NCBI GenBank assembly: GCA_009838465.1 | Contig: VXRN01000005.1 | Span: forward strand, 1-56,443 | Length of the DNA: 56,443 bases | Direction: 5' to 3' | Source of the DNA: Dehalococcoidia bacterium | Lineage (GTDB): Bacteria; Chloroflexota; Dehalococcoidia; Lucifugimonadales; UBA1123 | Part shown: positions 15,585 to 24,706 of the stretch, in pieces | Position numbering within the stretch: the first letter of the stretch is position 1 | Layout: the number at the start of each line of letters is the position of its first letter | Notes under the pieces: model-generated | Databases searched by the model: none | Seen by the model: the letters and a program-made list of their open reading frames with translations, nothing else | Told to the model about the DNA's origin: nothing | Translations under genes and position numbers: made by a program

Positions 15585-18269
15585 ATGGCGAATAAGCTGG
15601 TTCCAGAGGGAGATATGCCTCGCGCCTACGTGCCAGGAGCCGTAGAGGAGCGTATCTACAAATTCTGGAACGACAACGGTTACTTCATGCCTGAGATAGA
15701 CCGCTCGAAAGAGCCGTTCACTATCATCATGCCGCCCCCTAATGTGACCGGCGAACTCCACATGGGACACGCGCTCACCATAGCCCTTGAGGACCTGATG
15801 ATCAGGTGGCATCGAATGCTGGGCGAACCCACGCTCTATCTTCCGGGAACGGATCACGCGGGTATCGCTACTCAAGTTGTAGTGGAGCGTCAAATCGCGT
15901 CAGATGGCCTGAGCAGGCATGACCTCGGTCGCGACAGGTTCATTGAGCGTATCTGGTCATGGGTGGACGACTACGGCGACCGCATCTACCGCCAGACCGA
16001 GCGACTTGGCGCTTCCTGTGACTGGTCACGCCGCGCATTTACCCTTGACGAGGGCCCTGCGAGAGCGGTCCGAACTACGTTCGTTAATCTATACAAGAAG
16101 GGTCTCATCTATAAGGGGAACCGTATCACTAACTGGTGCCCCCGCTGTCACACCGCGCTTTCAGACCTCGAAGTCAAATACCAGGACGAGAGCGCCCACC
16201 TGTACCACATCATGTATGGACTGGAAGGTGGATCAGGTCACGTCGTCATCGCCACCACACGTCCCGAAACGATGCTCGGCGATACGGCAGTGGCGGTAAA
16301 CCCGGAGGACGAACGGTACTCCGGCCTAATCGGCAAGAATGCGGTTCTTCCCATTGTTGGCCGCCCCCTTCCCATAATTGGAGACGAGTCGGTTGAGATC
16401 GAGTTCGGCACAGGCGCGCTCAAAGTGACGCCCGGACACGACCCGGTTGACTTCGAGATTGGGCAGCGCCACGCGCTGGACACGGTGAATATCCTGAACC
16501 TGGACGGATCGTTGAACGAAAACGGGGGCGACTATCAGGATCAGAGCGTCGCTGATGCCAGAGACAATGTAGTACGGCAACTGGAAGAGGACGGCGTTCT
16601 CGATAAAGTCGAGGATTTTCACCATGCTGTTGGGCACTGCGACCGCTGCGATAAAATAGTGGAGCCGATTGTGAGCGACCAGTGGTACGTAAAGATGGCG
16701 CCGCTCGCCAAGCCCGCGCGGGACGCCGTGGCGGATGGTCGCATCAAGATGGTCCCGGAGCGCTTCGCCAGGGTCTATTTCAACTGGATGGACAACATCA
16801 GGGACTGGCCAATAAGCCGACAGCTCTGGTGGGGACACCGGATCCCTGTCTGGTACTGCGAGTGCGGCGAGCAGATAGTGGAACTCGAAGATCCGGCGAA
16901 CTGCCCGAAGTGTGGAAGTTTTGAACTTGAACGCGACCCGGACGTTCTGGACACGTGGTTCAGCTCCGGCCTGTGGACTCACTCCACGCTCGGCTGGCCG
17001 GATGATACCGAGGACTTGGACTACTTCTACCCGACGTCGGTTATGGAGACAGGGCACGACATTCTGTTCTTCTGGGTTGCGAGGATGATCTTCTTCGGCA
17101 TGGAGAATATGGGCGAGATACCCTTCCACACGGTCTATCTGCACGGCCTGGTGCGCGATCCTGAAGGCGTGAAGATGAGCAAGACCAAGGGCAACGTGGT
17201 TGATCCGCTCGAACTCGTTCGTCAGTACGGCGCTGACGCTGTGCGCTTCGCGCTCACGACCGGCACGTCGGCCGGCAACGACATGCGAATGAACGAGCAG
17301 AAGCTCGAGGCGAGCCGCAACTTTGCCAACAAAATCTGGAACGCTGCACGCTTCGTAATCAGCAATCTTGAAAGAGCCTCAAGTTCCGACCTGGAAGGCT
17401 GGCACGACCTGGAGAACCTGGAACATCGTGAAGACCGCTGGATAGTCAGCCGTCTGAACCGGGTTGCCGGACAGGTGGACGCGAGTATTCAGGACTACCA
17501 GTTCGGGGAGGCGCAGCGCACTATACACGACTTCCTGTGGAACGAGTTCTGCGACTGGTACATCGAGATGAGCAAGGTGCGGTTACGAACGAAGGAAGCG
17601 CCTTCGCCTCTGCCTGTCCTTGCCCACGTTCTCGAAAATATGCTGAGGATGCTCCATCCCTTCATGCCGTTCATCACGGAGGAGATTTGGACGAGGCTGG
17701 TAGATGTCCTTCCCGAAGCCCCGGACCGTCCCGAAGCGCTGATCGTCGCGCCGTATCCTGAGAGTGACGCATCCCAGTACGACGCCGAGGCGGAAGCGGA
17801 GGTTGAGTCCATCATCGAACTCGTGCGCGCAGCCCGAAACCTGCGAGCGGAATTCAGAATCCAGAACAACGAGCGTCTGGAGGCCGAGATCTCCGGCTCC
17901 GGTGAGCGCTCAGTCGTGTTTCGGGAGTCACTGGACTTCATCGGCTCTCAGGCCATGATTGACCTCAGTGTAACGAATACTCAAAATGAGGCAGCCGGAC
18001 CATCTGACATGGCTGTTCAGGCCCTGGCATCGGGTACGCTCGCCGTCTCACTTGGCGGTCTGGTTGACCTTAACGAGGAGACCCTCCGAATCAGGTCGGA
18101 GCTTGGAGAACTCACCAAGTATGAGCAGCGCATCACGCGCAACCTGTCCAACGAAAACTTCGTCAGCCGTGCTCCCGAAGAAGTAGTTGACCGGGAACGC
18201 GACCGTCTCGCTGGTGCCCAGGAGAGAATAGCGCGTCTCACGGATATACTTGACCGCCTGGCAGGGTAA
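15585..18269 (+). CDS. valS: Valyl-tRNA synthetase
   Basis: 894 aa, class I enzyme charging tRNA-Val. The HIGH-type motif is in PPNVTGELHMGHAL near residue 50, and the KMSKS motif in GVKMSKTKGNVVDP. The editing (CP1) domain lies between them and includes TTRPETMLGDTAVAVNP. Zinc-binding Cys pairs are seen in CPRCHT, CDRCDK and CECGEQ...CPKCG. The C-terminus forms the family's coiled coil. ATG 15585 has GGGAGG upstream. There is no T-box in the 87-nt gap before it. Confidence 0.97.
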   Translation: MANKLVPEGDMPRAYVPGAVEERIYKFWNDNGYFMPEIDRSKEPFTIIMPPPNVTGELHMGHALTIALEDLMIRWHRMLGEPTLYLPGTDHAGIATQVVVERQIASDGLSRHDLGRDRFIERIWSWVDDYGDRIYRQTERLGASCDWSRRAFTLDEGPARAVRTTFVNLYKKGLIYKGNRITNWCPRCHTALSDLEVKYQDESAHLYHIMYGLEGGSGHVVIATTRPETMLGDTAVAVNPEDERYSGLIGKNAVLPIVGRPLPIIGDESVEIEFGTGALKVTPGHDPVDFEIGQRHALDTVNILNLDGSLNENGGDYQDQSVADARDNVVRQLEEDGVLDKVEDFHHAVGHCDRCDKIVEPIVSDQWYVKMAPLAKPARDAVADGRIKMVPERFARVYFNWMDNIRDWPISRQLWWGHRIPVWYCECGEQIVELEDPANCPKCGSFELERDPDVLDTWFSSGLWTHSTLGWPDDTEDLDYFYPTSVMETGHDILFFWVARMIFFGMENMGEIPFHTVYLHGLVRDPEGVKMSKTKGNVVDPLELVRQYGADAVRFALTTGTSAGNDMRMNEQKLEASRNFANKIWNAARFVISNLERASSSDLEGWHDLENLEHREDRWIVSRLNRVAGQVDASIQDYQFGEAQRTIHDFLWNEFCDWYIEMSKVRLRTKEAPSPLPVLAHVLENMLRMLHPFMPFITEEIWTRLVDVLPEAPDRPEALIVAPYPESDASQYDAEAEAEVESIIELVRAARNLRAEFRIQNNERLEAEISGSGERSVVFRESLDFIGSQAMIDLSVTNTQNEAAGPSDMAVQALASGTLAVSLGGLVDLNEETLRIRSELGELTKYEQRITRNLSNENFVSRAPEEVVDRERDRLAGAQERIARLTDILDRLAG

Positions 18270-18459
18270 GCGTGGGTTGTAACTGGCGCAATCTCTTCAT
18301 AGTCGCCGGCGCATATGGCCATTTGTGTCGCGACCAGGATGAACTTGTCGCAAGGGACGCACTCAAATTCGGAATTCACTCAACACGATTCGCAATTCCC
18401 TAATCCCAACTGTTGACCGAAACGGGAAGGTAGTCGTCATCGCGTCCGCGATCCGCTCC

Positions 18460-19629
18460 TTGGACTACGGTTTCATCAGCGTTTTTCTTGGCGTCTATCT
18501 CGACCTGCTCGAATTCACGCCTCTCCAGCTAGGGATCGTCCTCAGTGCCGTCATGGCCGGGGGCACCCTGTCCAATATCGTCGCAAGCTGGAGAGGGGAC
18601 ACGATTGGGAGACGACGAATGCTCGTGGTAATGGCCTTGCTCATGGGGCTGGGCGGCATTCTCTTTCCCCTGACCGAGGAGGCGGCTCTACTGGTAGCAA
18701 TCTCACTCATGGCAATGACCACGTCAACAGGGGGCGATAGAACCGCGTTCCTGTCGCTGGACATGGCGATACTGGCCCAGTCCGGGTCTTCATCGCAGCG
18801 CACGATGTTGTTTAGCTGGTACAACCTGCTGGGCAGACTGACGAAGGCGCTCGGCTCCCTGATGATAGCCGTGCCCGCGGTGCTTCAGGCCTGGCTTGGC
18901 ATGGAAGAGGTAGCTTCGTATAAGGCAATGTTTCTTGCGTACTCCGTAATTGCATTCAGTGGTGTAGCGATATACTGGAGACTGACGCCGAGCGCGGAGT
19001 CTATGTCCGCCGCATCTCCCGAATCCGAGCCTCCTCCCGACATGCCACGCAGCGCCCGGACTATCATGGTCCAGTTGGCTGTGCTCTTCAGTCTCGACTC
19101 GCTCGGGGGAGGTTTCATGGTCCTGAGCTTCATGTCTTTCTTCTTTGCTAACCGCTTCAACATGTCATTGGAAACGATAGCGGCTATCTTCTTCGCGGGA
19201 CAGATTCTCAACGCCGTATCCATAATGCTGGCCGTTCCTATAGCCCGCCGCATCGGGCTCATAACGACGATGGCCGCTACCCAGGGGCTCGCCAACTCTG
19301 TAATGATTCTCATGGCTCTAACAGGAAACTGGCTGCTGGCAGTCGTGTTTTTCCTCACAAGGGAGCTAATAAACGACATGGATATTCCTACGCGGCAGTC
19401 CTACTCCATGGCCATCGTTCCGACTGAAGCACGGACCGCGACCGCAAGTGTAACGAACCTGGGAAGGACAATGGCACAGGCCGTCAGCCCCGCGCTGGCC
19501 GGAGTGGTGGCACAAGCGACTGCGCTCGGCATTCCGATAATCGTGGGCAGCCTCATCAAGCTGGTTTACAACGGGGCCCTGTACGCAATGTTCAGGTCAG
19601 TCAAGGCGCCTGAAGAAATCAGAGATTGA
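18460..19629 (+). CDS. Major facilitator superfamily transporter
   Basis: A 389-aa membrane protein with about 11-12 predicted helices. The loop after the second helix reads SWRGDTIGRRRML, the MFS signature. The substrate is unknown. The first credible start codon is TTG 18460, but it falls inside the first membrane helix. The same frame stays open upstream to a TGA at 18340-18342 and encodes a plausible continuation (VVVIASAIRSLDYGF) without an ATG, GTG or TTG. The true start may therefore be a rare codon such as ATT at 18388, or the 5' end may be damaged. Confidence 0.8.
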   Translation: MDYGFISVFLGVYLDLLEFTPLQLGIVLSAVMAGGTLSNIVASWRGDTIGRRRMLVVMALLMGLGGILFPLTEEAALLVAISLMAMTTSTGGDRTAFLSLDMAILAQSGSSSQRTMLFSWYNLLGRLTKALGSLMIAVPAVLQAWLGMEEVASYKAMFLAYSVIAFSGVAIYWRLTPSAESMSAASPESEPPPDMPRSARTIMVQLAVLFSLDSLGGGFMVLSFMSFFFANRFNMSLETIAAIFFAGQILNAVSIMLAVPIARRIGLITTMAATQGLANSVMILMALTGNWLLAVVFFLTRELINDMDIPTRQSYSMAIVPTEARTATASVTNLGRTMAQAVSPALAGVVAQATALGIPIIVGSLIKLVYNGALYAMFRSVKAPEEIRD

Positions 19630-19640
19630 GAGTCTCGGCT

Positions 19641-22115
19641 TTACTTGGCCGAACCGTACACCGAGTTGAACAGGAGCTTGTAAGTGCCTCTTGCCTGCGC
19701 TCTGAAGTGCGGTCTGAACCCGAACAAGATTACCTTACCCAGTCCAAGCGGCACCGACACCAGCGCTGAGAGACCCGCTATATGTTCCTGGCCGATAAGC
19801 AGCCCGCTCAGCAACGTTCCCTCTTCCGAAAAGCGCGCTATAGTATCGCCCTTGTCCACCCGGTACGCCGGGCCGTTCATGTACAGAGCAGCGGAGCTGG
19901 CCGGCATTCCGAACCCGATGGGATGAGTATTATCAACATCTATCATCAAGAGGCTGCCGGGGGCGAAGAAGTCCGAATTCGGAAGCCTGGCGAGCGGATT
20001 ACTGACGGGCAGTTTCAGATGATGAGAGAGCATTCGGCTTGAATCGTCCCATCCGATGATCGTTCCTCCACGCTCGGCGAACTTTCGCAGCGCTGCGATA
20101 CCTCGGTCTCCCAACCCACCCGAAAAGCGTGGCGCGTAGTGCGCACTGCTGAATCCGCGGCGTAGCTGTCTGACCCTCTGGTGCGGAATGATTATGCAGT
20201 CGAAACGGCTTTCCAGAGCGAGTTCCTTTATGTCGCTATCCACAAGCGACGTGTACTCGAAGCCGTAGTTGTCGAACACATACCGGGTCCATCCTTCCTC
20301 GATGCTCGGAACATAACTCGCATACACACCGATTCTTGGAGGTCGCAGTAGTTTGATTCCCGTTTCCGGCCTGGTCTCGACCGGTCGAATCCCTACTCTC
20401 AGGTTCGTCGAAGAGAGGACTTCGCGACAGGTATCGGACGCAGGTAGCAGCCAGGTTCCGGAGTCTAACTCTTCGCTTCCAGCGTGCGTAGGAGAGTATG
20501 TACGCAGCACGGGATGTCCGCTGAACAGGAGCCGGTTGACAAGCACAACCGAGGCGTTGGATGTCGCTTCTAGTGCGTATGCCGGCGCTTCGGCAATCAC
20601 CGGCTGTGTTTGAGGCTTCTCCTCAGAAGTCAGCTTACTTGCCGGGCTCGTTCTGACACTTACGGGTGTCTTCAACTCGTAACATTCCACGCCCATCGAA
20701 AGTGGCAGGTTGTGGGATGTCGCATCATAAGGCTGCTTGGGTGGCCCGCCCGGATATTCACGAATATCCGGATATGATTGGGTTTCAAGCATCGTTTGTG
20801 CGAAGGACCCGAAGGGCTGACGAGTAAAGACCAGGTTATCTCCTGTCTCGACTCTGAAGCCCTCATGGTTGAAAGGCTCCTCTACGCGGTGGACACGGAC
20901 TTCCGCAAACTCCAAGATCTCCAGAAGTTCGTCGGCAGCGCTAGCGTCGTGCTGAGCCTTCGGTATCACGTGTGCGTATGGATTGGACTGGTTGACAGAA
21001 GCTCTCTTGATGACATCGTAGCTGTTTCTGACCCACCAGCCCCGGTTGTGGGCGGCATGATCAAGGCAAGCCATGGCAGCAGAGAGGTTGTAATCAACAA
21101 TGTCGCGGAGCTTCCAGACGCCACCTTCCCACGGAAGGGGGTGCTTCCAGGATTTAGTTTTAGGCGTTTCGCCTCTGTCCTCGCGCAGGGCGGATGAAGG
21201 AATGTCAATGGGGGTGGCTATCTTTACACTGGCCGCCTCTGAAAGTATTCTCAGGCCCCCGTGGTAGTGGGGGTATGATCGGCTGGGGCTGTACGAGTCA
21301 TAGACCATGTTCATAGCGACTCCGGCCTTTCCCTCGGAGACTAATTGGGCTGCCATGTGAGCGCCCAGAGCAGCCATTTCGCTCTGAATGACCGGGTCCA
21401 CATTCGGCCCGATGGGATCGAGCAGGGGAGGGAGAATCATCCGCATTCCGTCCGCGCGGGTTTGATGGAGGTCGTAAGTAATGTGAGGACGCCAAGCGTT
21501 GTGGATATGCTCCACGACCAGCCTGGTTTCCTTTTGAGTGAACATGAACCAGTCACGGTTGTTATCGTGTCCGGTGTACTTGTGATACAAATAGGGCGGA
21601 ATAGAACCTTCGAAATGTGTTCCGAGAGAAGCGTCGTACCAGTCCTTGACGCGAATCAATCCATCGGGATTCATGGTGGGGACAAGGAGAAGTATCACGT
21701 GCTCCAGAATGGAGCTAACCCTTTCCTCGTCAGAGGAGGCAAGCAGGTGAGCCAGTTCCAGAGACATCTGGCTGCCCCCCACTTCGGTAGCATGAATGCT
21801 GCAAGTTACAGCGACAACGGCCCGGGCACGACGAATAGCGTCTTGGGCCTCTTGTGAACTGAGTGGCCCAGGGTCGGACAAGGACTGCTGAATTGCCCTG
21901 TACTCATCTAGTTGCGCTATGTTGTCTGCCGAACTGATGACGCATAGGTTAAAAGGGTGGTCCTCAGTTGATCTTCCAATCTCAGTCACGATGAGCCTGT
22001 CGCTCTCCATCTCAAGACGTTCGAAATAGCCGACCATTTCCTTCCAACCGGCCAATCTCCTGTCGTCTCCCACCCTAAAGCCGAGAAACTCCTCCGGTGA
22101 AGTAACGCGCTTCAT
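19641..22115 (-). CDS. M14 family zinc carboxypeptidase-like protein
   Basis: 824 aa. The N-terminal part is an M14 peptidase domain. Zinc ligands are in SIHATEVGG (HxxE), with DLHQTRADG supplying the later His; TMNPDGL and GHDNNRDW are typical of this large M14 subgroup. The C-terminal third (from about residue 620) looks like a glutamine-amidotransferase-like fold with VRQLRRGFSSAHYAPRFSGG, which often accompanies this subgroup. There is no obvious signal peptide, so it probably works in the cytoplasm on short peptides. It is transcribed divergently from the PIG-L deacetylase across a palindromic operator-like sequence at 22171-22206. Confidence 0.85.
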   Translation of the reverse strand: MKRVTSPEEFLGFRVGDDRRLAGWKEMVGYFERLEMESDRLIVTEIGRSTEDHPFNLCVISSADNIAQLDEYRAIQQSLSDPGPLSSQEAQDAIRRARAVVAVTCSIHATEVGGSQMSLELAHLLASSDEERVSSILEHVILLLVPTMNPDGLIRVKDWYDASLGTHFEGSIPPYLYHKYTGHDNNRDWFMFTQKETRLVVEHIHNAWRPHITYDLHQTRADGMRMILPPLLDPIGPNVDPVIQSEMAALGAHMAAQLVSEGKAGVAMNMVYDSYSPSRSYPHYHGGLRILSEAASVKIATPIDIPSSALREDRGETPKTKSWKHPLPWEGGVWKLRDIVDYNLSAAMACLDHAAHNRGWWVRNSYDVIKRASVNQSNPYAHVIPKAQHDASAADELLEILEFAEVRVHRVEEPFNHEGFRVETGDNLVFTRQPFGSFAQTMLETQSYPDIREYPGGPPKQPYDATSHNLPLSMGVECYELKTPVSVRTSPASKLTSEEKPQTQPVIAEAPAYALEATSNASVVLVNRLLFSGHPVLRTYSPTHAGSEELDSGTWLLPASDTCREVLSSTNLRVGIRPVETRPETGIKLLRPPRIGVYASYVPSIEEGWTRYVFDNYGFEYTSLVDSDIKELALESRFDCIIIPHQRVRQLRRGFSSAHYAPRFSGGLGDRGIAALRKFAERGGTIIGWDDSSRMLSHHLKLPVSNPLARLPNSDFFAPGSLLMIDVDNTHPIGFGMPASSAALYMNGPAYRVDKGDTIARFSEEGTLLSGLLIGQEHIAGLSALVSVPLGLGKVILFGFRPHFRAQARGTYKLLFNSVYGSAK

Positions 22116-22170
22116 TTACTGTCGCCTGCTCTTATGTGAAATCGTGTACAAATAACCCCCCTGCAATGTT

Positions 22171-22206
22171 AGTATGTTTTATCCACGATATAGGATACAA
22201 CATACT
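22171..22206. promoter_or_regulatory. Operator-like inverted repeat between divergent genes
   Basis: AGTATGTTTTATCC (22171-22184) and GGATACAACATACT (22193-22206) are inverted repeats with one mismatch over 14 bp, separated by 8 bp. The arms coincide with a minus-strand promoter (TTGTAT, 18 bp, CATACT reading toward the M14 gene), so a dimeric regulator bound here could block both directions. Confidence 0.55.
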
Positions 22207-22241
22207 GGACATGAAATCGGACAGAGGAGACTGGCAATAGT

Positions 22242-22940
22242 ATGACCAATCCAAGTAACACAATTCTCGTCGTAACACCGCACCCTGATGACGCAGAAGG
22301 CGGAGCCGGTGGAACAATTGCCAAGTTCGCCAAAGAAGGCAAGAAAGTCGTTCTGGTTGTTTGCACCAATGGCGACAAGGGAACGAGTGACCGGACGCTA
22401 CGGCCCGAGAAACTGGCAGCCATTCGAGAGAAAGAACAACTCGATGCTGCCGAAGTGCTGGGTCTTGAAGAGGTCGTATTCCTGAGATTCCCGGACCAGA
22501 ACTTGGAGGATTGCCGCGAATTCAGGATGGCGCTGTGCCGGCAAATCAGGAAGCATCGTCCAGACCTCGTAGTTACGATAGACCCCGGCAGCAATCGCTA
22601 TATCAGGCACCGCGATCATTACAACACAGGCCGCGTTACTCTGGACGCCGTTTTCCCATACGCGCGGGACTACCTCTCATTCCCCGAGTTGATGGAAGAG
22701 GGACTTGAACCATTCAACGTCAGGGAAGTGTGGCTGTTCAGACCACAGGAGCCAGATGTGTTTGTTGATATAACCGAGACATTCGTCACGAAAGTTGACG
22801 CCCTGTACTGCCATGCGAGTCAGATGGGCAGTCCGAGGGAGGAGCGTGAGGCCTGGTTGCGAGAGCGGTCCGCGGAGACCGGGGAGCATATAGGGGGAGG
22901 GCTGGCCGAGGGATTCAAGCGAATCGTCATAGGACGCTAG
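22242..22940 (+). CDS. PIG-L (LmbE-like) family deacetylase
   Basis: A 232-aa zinc-dependent N-acetylglucosaminyl-type deacetylase family member. The metal motif is PHPDDAE (His14, Asp16, Asp17), followed by VVCTNGDKG and the later RHRDHYNTGR His. In other bacteria relatives act on glucosaminyl conjugates such as bacillithiol or mycothiol precursors; the substrate here is unknown. SD GAGGAGA lies about 11 nt upstream of ATG. The TAG stop is part of the CTAG that forms the left border of a MITE-like element. Confidence 0.88.
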   Translation: MTNPSNTILVVTPHPDDAEGGAGGTIAKFAKEGKKVVLVVCTNGDKGTSDRTLRPEKLAAIREKEQLDAAEVLGLEEVVFLRFPDQNLEDCREFRMALCRQIRKHRPDLVVTIDPGSNRYIRHRDHYNTGRVTLDAVFPYARDYLSFPELMEEGLEPFNVREVWLFRPQEPDVFVDITETFVTKVDALYCHASQMGSPREEREAWLRERSAETGEHIGGGLAEGFKRIVIGR

Positions 22941-23056
22941 TGGTTCAACACCCTTGAAGTGACGGCTTACCTACCCTCACCCTGGCACTCTCCCAGAGGG
23001 AGAGGGGATAAGTCGGAATCTGAGTATCCGTCACAACTAAGTTGTCGCAGTACTAG
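22937..23056. mobile_element. MITE-like element (A) flanked by CTAG duplication
   Basis: 120 bp bounded by CTAG at both ends (22937-22940 and 23053-23056). The ends are imperfect inverted repeats: TGGTTCAACACCCTTGAAGT against the reverse complement of ACAACTAAGTTGTCGCAGTA. The core holds TACCCTCACCC and a CTCTCCCAGAGGGAGAG hairpin. It is related to the elements at 37388 and 40390. The CTAG copies supply the TAG stops of both flanking convergent genes. CTAG fits the YTAR target preference of IS5-type transposases. No transposase is encoded. Confidence 0.65.
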
Positions 23057-24492
23057 TCGGGTTCGGTCTCCTCGATGGTGGGCAGCTTGTCAGAGCCTCT
23101 GAGCATGGTGAGCGCTTGCTTCTCCAACTGCCGTACACGCTCGCGCGTCACGCCAAGTTCCCTGCCGACTTCCTCAAGAGTGCGAGGTCGGTCGTCAATG
23201 AAGCCGAATCTGAGCGCCAGAACCATTCTTAGGCGTGGCGGGATGTTCTCCAGGGCGTCAATCACGTCTTCTCTCGTGAGCATCTTCATCGCCACTTCGT
23301 AGGGGGTCTTGCCGCTTGTGTCCTTGATGAAGTCCTCGAGCGTTGAATCTTCGTCGCCCACTGGAGTGCCGAGCGAGATTGTGTGCTGACGCTGTCGCAT
23401 CAGATTTTCTACCTGTTCAACGGTCCATTCCAGTTCATCGGCAAGTTCCACCGGGGTTGGGTCGCGGTCATTGTCGCGTATCAGCTTGCGTTCGGCGGTG
23501 TTCAGCTGCTGAAGTCTCTCGACGACGTGTACCGGCAGCCTGATTGTGCGGCCCTGGTCGGCGAGGGCGCGGGTTACCGCCTGTCGAATCCACCATGTGG
23601 CGTAGGTACTGAACTTGAAACCCCTGTGTGGGTCATATTTTTCAACCGCGCGCATTAGCCCCAGATTGCCTTCCTGAATCAAGTCCAGGAGTGGGAGACC
23701 ACGCCTGAGATACCGCCGTGCCACGCTCACGACAAGCCTCAGGTTTGAGTTCGTGAGTCTCTCTGAGGCGGCTTCTCCACGAGCCTCGATAAGGTGCCAC
23801 CACCGCTCGATTTCGGGGGTGAGTCCGTTAATGGATTCGGCGATGGTCTCCTCATCCAATGACTCGTGATACAACTGGGGTCCCAGGATTCGTTCCAGCT
23901 CGCTCACAACCCTAACCGGGATGAGGGCGGACACCTTGGACATGTCAGTTATCCGGGGCGCGGATTCCTCGATTTCGATGTCCAGCTGGTCCGCCATGGT
24001 CTGCTTGAGTTTTTCGGGGATCGGGCTGTCCAGGATGTCCCGAACGTCCTCTCTTGAGAGGATCACGCTGGCGGGCGATTCCAGCGGGAGTTCAAGTTCT
24101 GTTTGCTCGGCCAACGTCCTGAGGATCAGCAGGTTTTCGAACATGGCGTACAACAGCGCGGCCGCAACCCTCGCGGTATCGGGCTCGTAGTCGAATTCTT
24201 CGAGCAGCCGCGCTTGCGTATCCTTCAGTAGGATCCATCGCTCCACGTCGCGTCCGAGGGCCAATTCCTGCTGAGCGGTAAGAAGGGTGTGCTGGCCGAT
24301 AGCGCGAAGGTACTCTCTCACGGTGTCCGTCGGCTCGTCGCTCAGTTCCCGCTCGTATGCCTTCAGCAGAGCCATGGACTCTTCCGAGTCTTGGGAGACA
24401 TGGTCGTAGGATTGCCTTGCCAGAGGATCCTGATTAGACTCTTGAAACTCTGTGCTCTGATTGTCCCAGAGATGTCTTTCTTGCGTCATCAT
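23053..24492 (-). CDS. rpoD: RNA polymerase sigma factor, RpoD/SigA group
   Basis: 479 aa. Region 1.2 begins DTVREYLRAIGQHTLLTAQQ. Region 2 contains NLRLVVSVARRYLRRGLPLL, DLIQEGNLGLMRAVEKYDP and the -10 recognition segment FKFSTYATWWIRQAVTRAL. Region 3 follows, and region 4 ends with LEEVGRELGVTRERVRQLEK for -35 binding. These are the sequences of primary or group 2 sigma factors. A charged spacer between regions 1.2 and 2 is present, but the long N-terminal 1.1 region of E. coli RpoD is not. It is probably the housekeeping factor, though a second copy elsewhere cannot be excluded. The stop codon lies in the CTAG border of the adjacent MITE-like element. Confidence 0.93.
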   Translation of the reverse strand: MMTQERHLWDNQSTEFQESNQDPLARQSYDHVSQDSEESMALLKAYERELSDEPTDTVREYLRAIGQHTLLTAQQELALGRDVERWILLKDTQARLLEEFDYEPDTARVAAALLYAMFENLLILRTLAEQTELELPLESPASVILSREDVRDILDSPIPEKLKQTMADQLDIEIEESAPRITDMSKVSALIPVRVVSELERILGPQLYHESLDEETIAESINGLTPEIERWWHLIEARGEAASERLTNSNLRLVVSVARRYLRRGLPLLDLIQEGNLGLMRAVEKYDPHRGFKFSTYATWWIRQAVTRALADQGRTIRLPVHVVERLQQLNTAERKLIRDNDRDPTPVELADELEWTVEQVENLMRQRQHTISLGTPVGDEDSTLEDFIKDTSGKTPYEVAMKMLTREDVIDALENIPPRLRMVLALRFGFIDDRPRTLEEVGRELGVTRERVRQLEKQALTMLRGSDKLPTIEETEPD

Positions 24493-24518
24493 ATTACTTT
24501 CTTAGTTCAGGGGGCGGT

Positions 24519-24547
24519 ATTCTACCACATTATGTATTATACCCCAA
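24519..24547 (-). promoter_or_regulatory. Promoter of the sigma factor gene
   Basis: Minus-strand TTGGGG (24547-24542), a 17-bp spacer and TAGAAT (24524-24519), about 27 nt upstream of the ATG. A perfect TATAAT (24541-24536) overlaps the spacer and could be an alternative -10 for a weaker upstream -35. Confidence 0.5.
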
Positions 24548-24706
24548 TTCTGGATCGGGCGACGTTCGGATACTTATCTTGACAATCCCAATCGTTGACT
24601 ATTTGCCACAGGATGTCAAAATAGAAGAATAGCGACTGTCGCTAACACTCGATTCCATAACTTTGCCGAGCTTAACTAAGTACATCACAGACTCTAGGAG
24701 AACAGC

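Noticed and set aside
18340..18342. Second recoded TGA at the 5' end of the MFS gene
   Set aside because: Sequence upstream of this TGA does not look like MFS protein, so it is just the boundary of the open frame.
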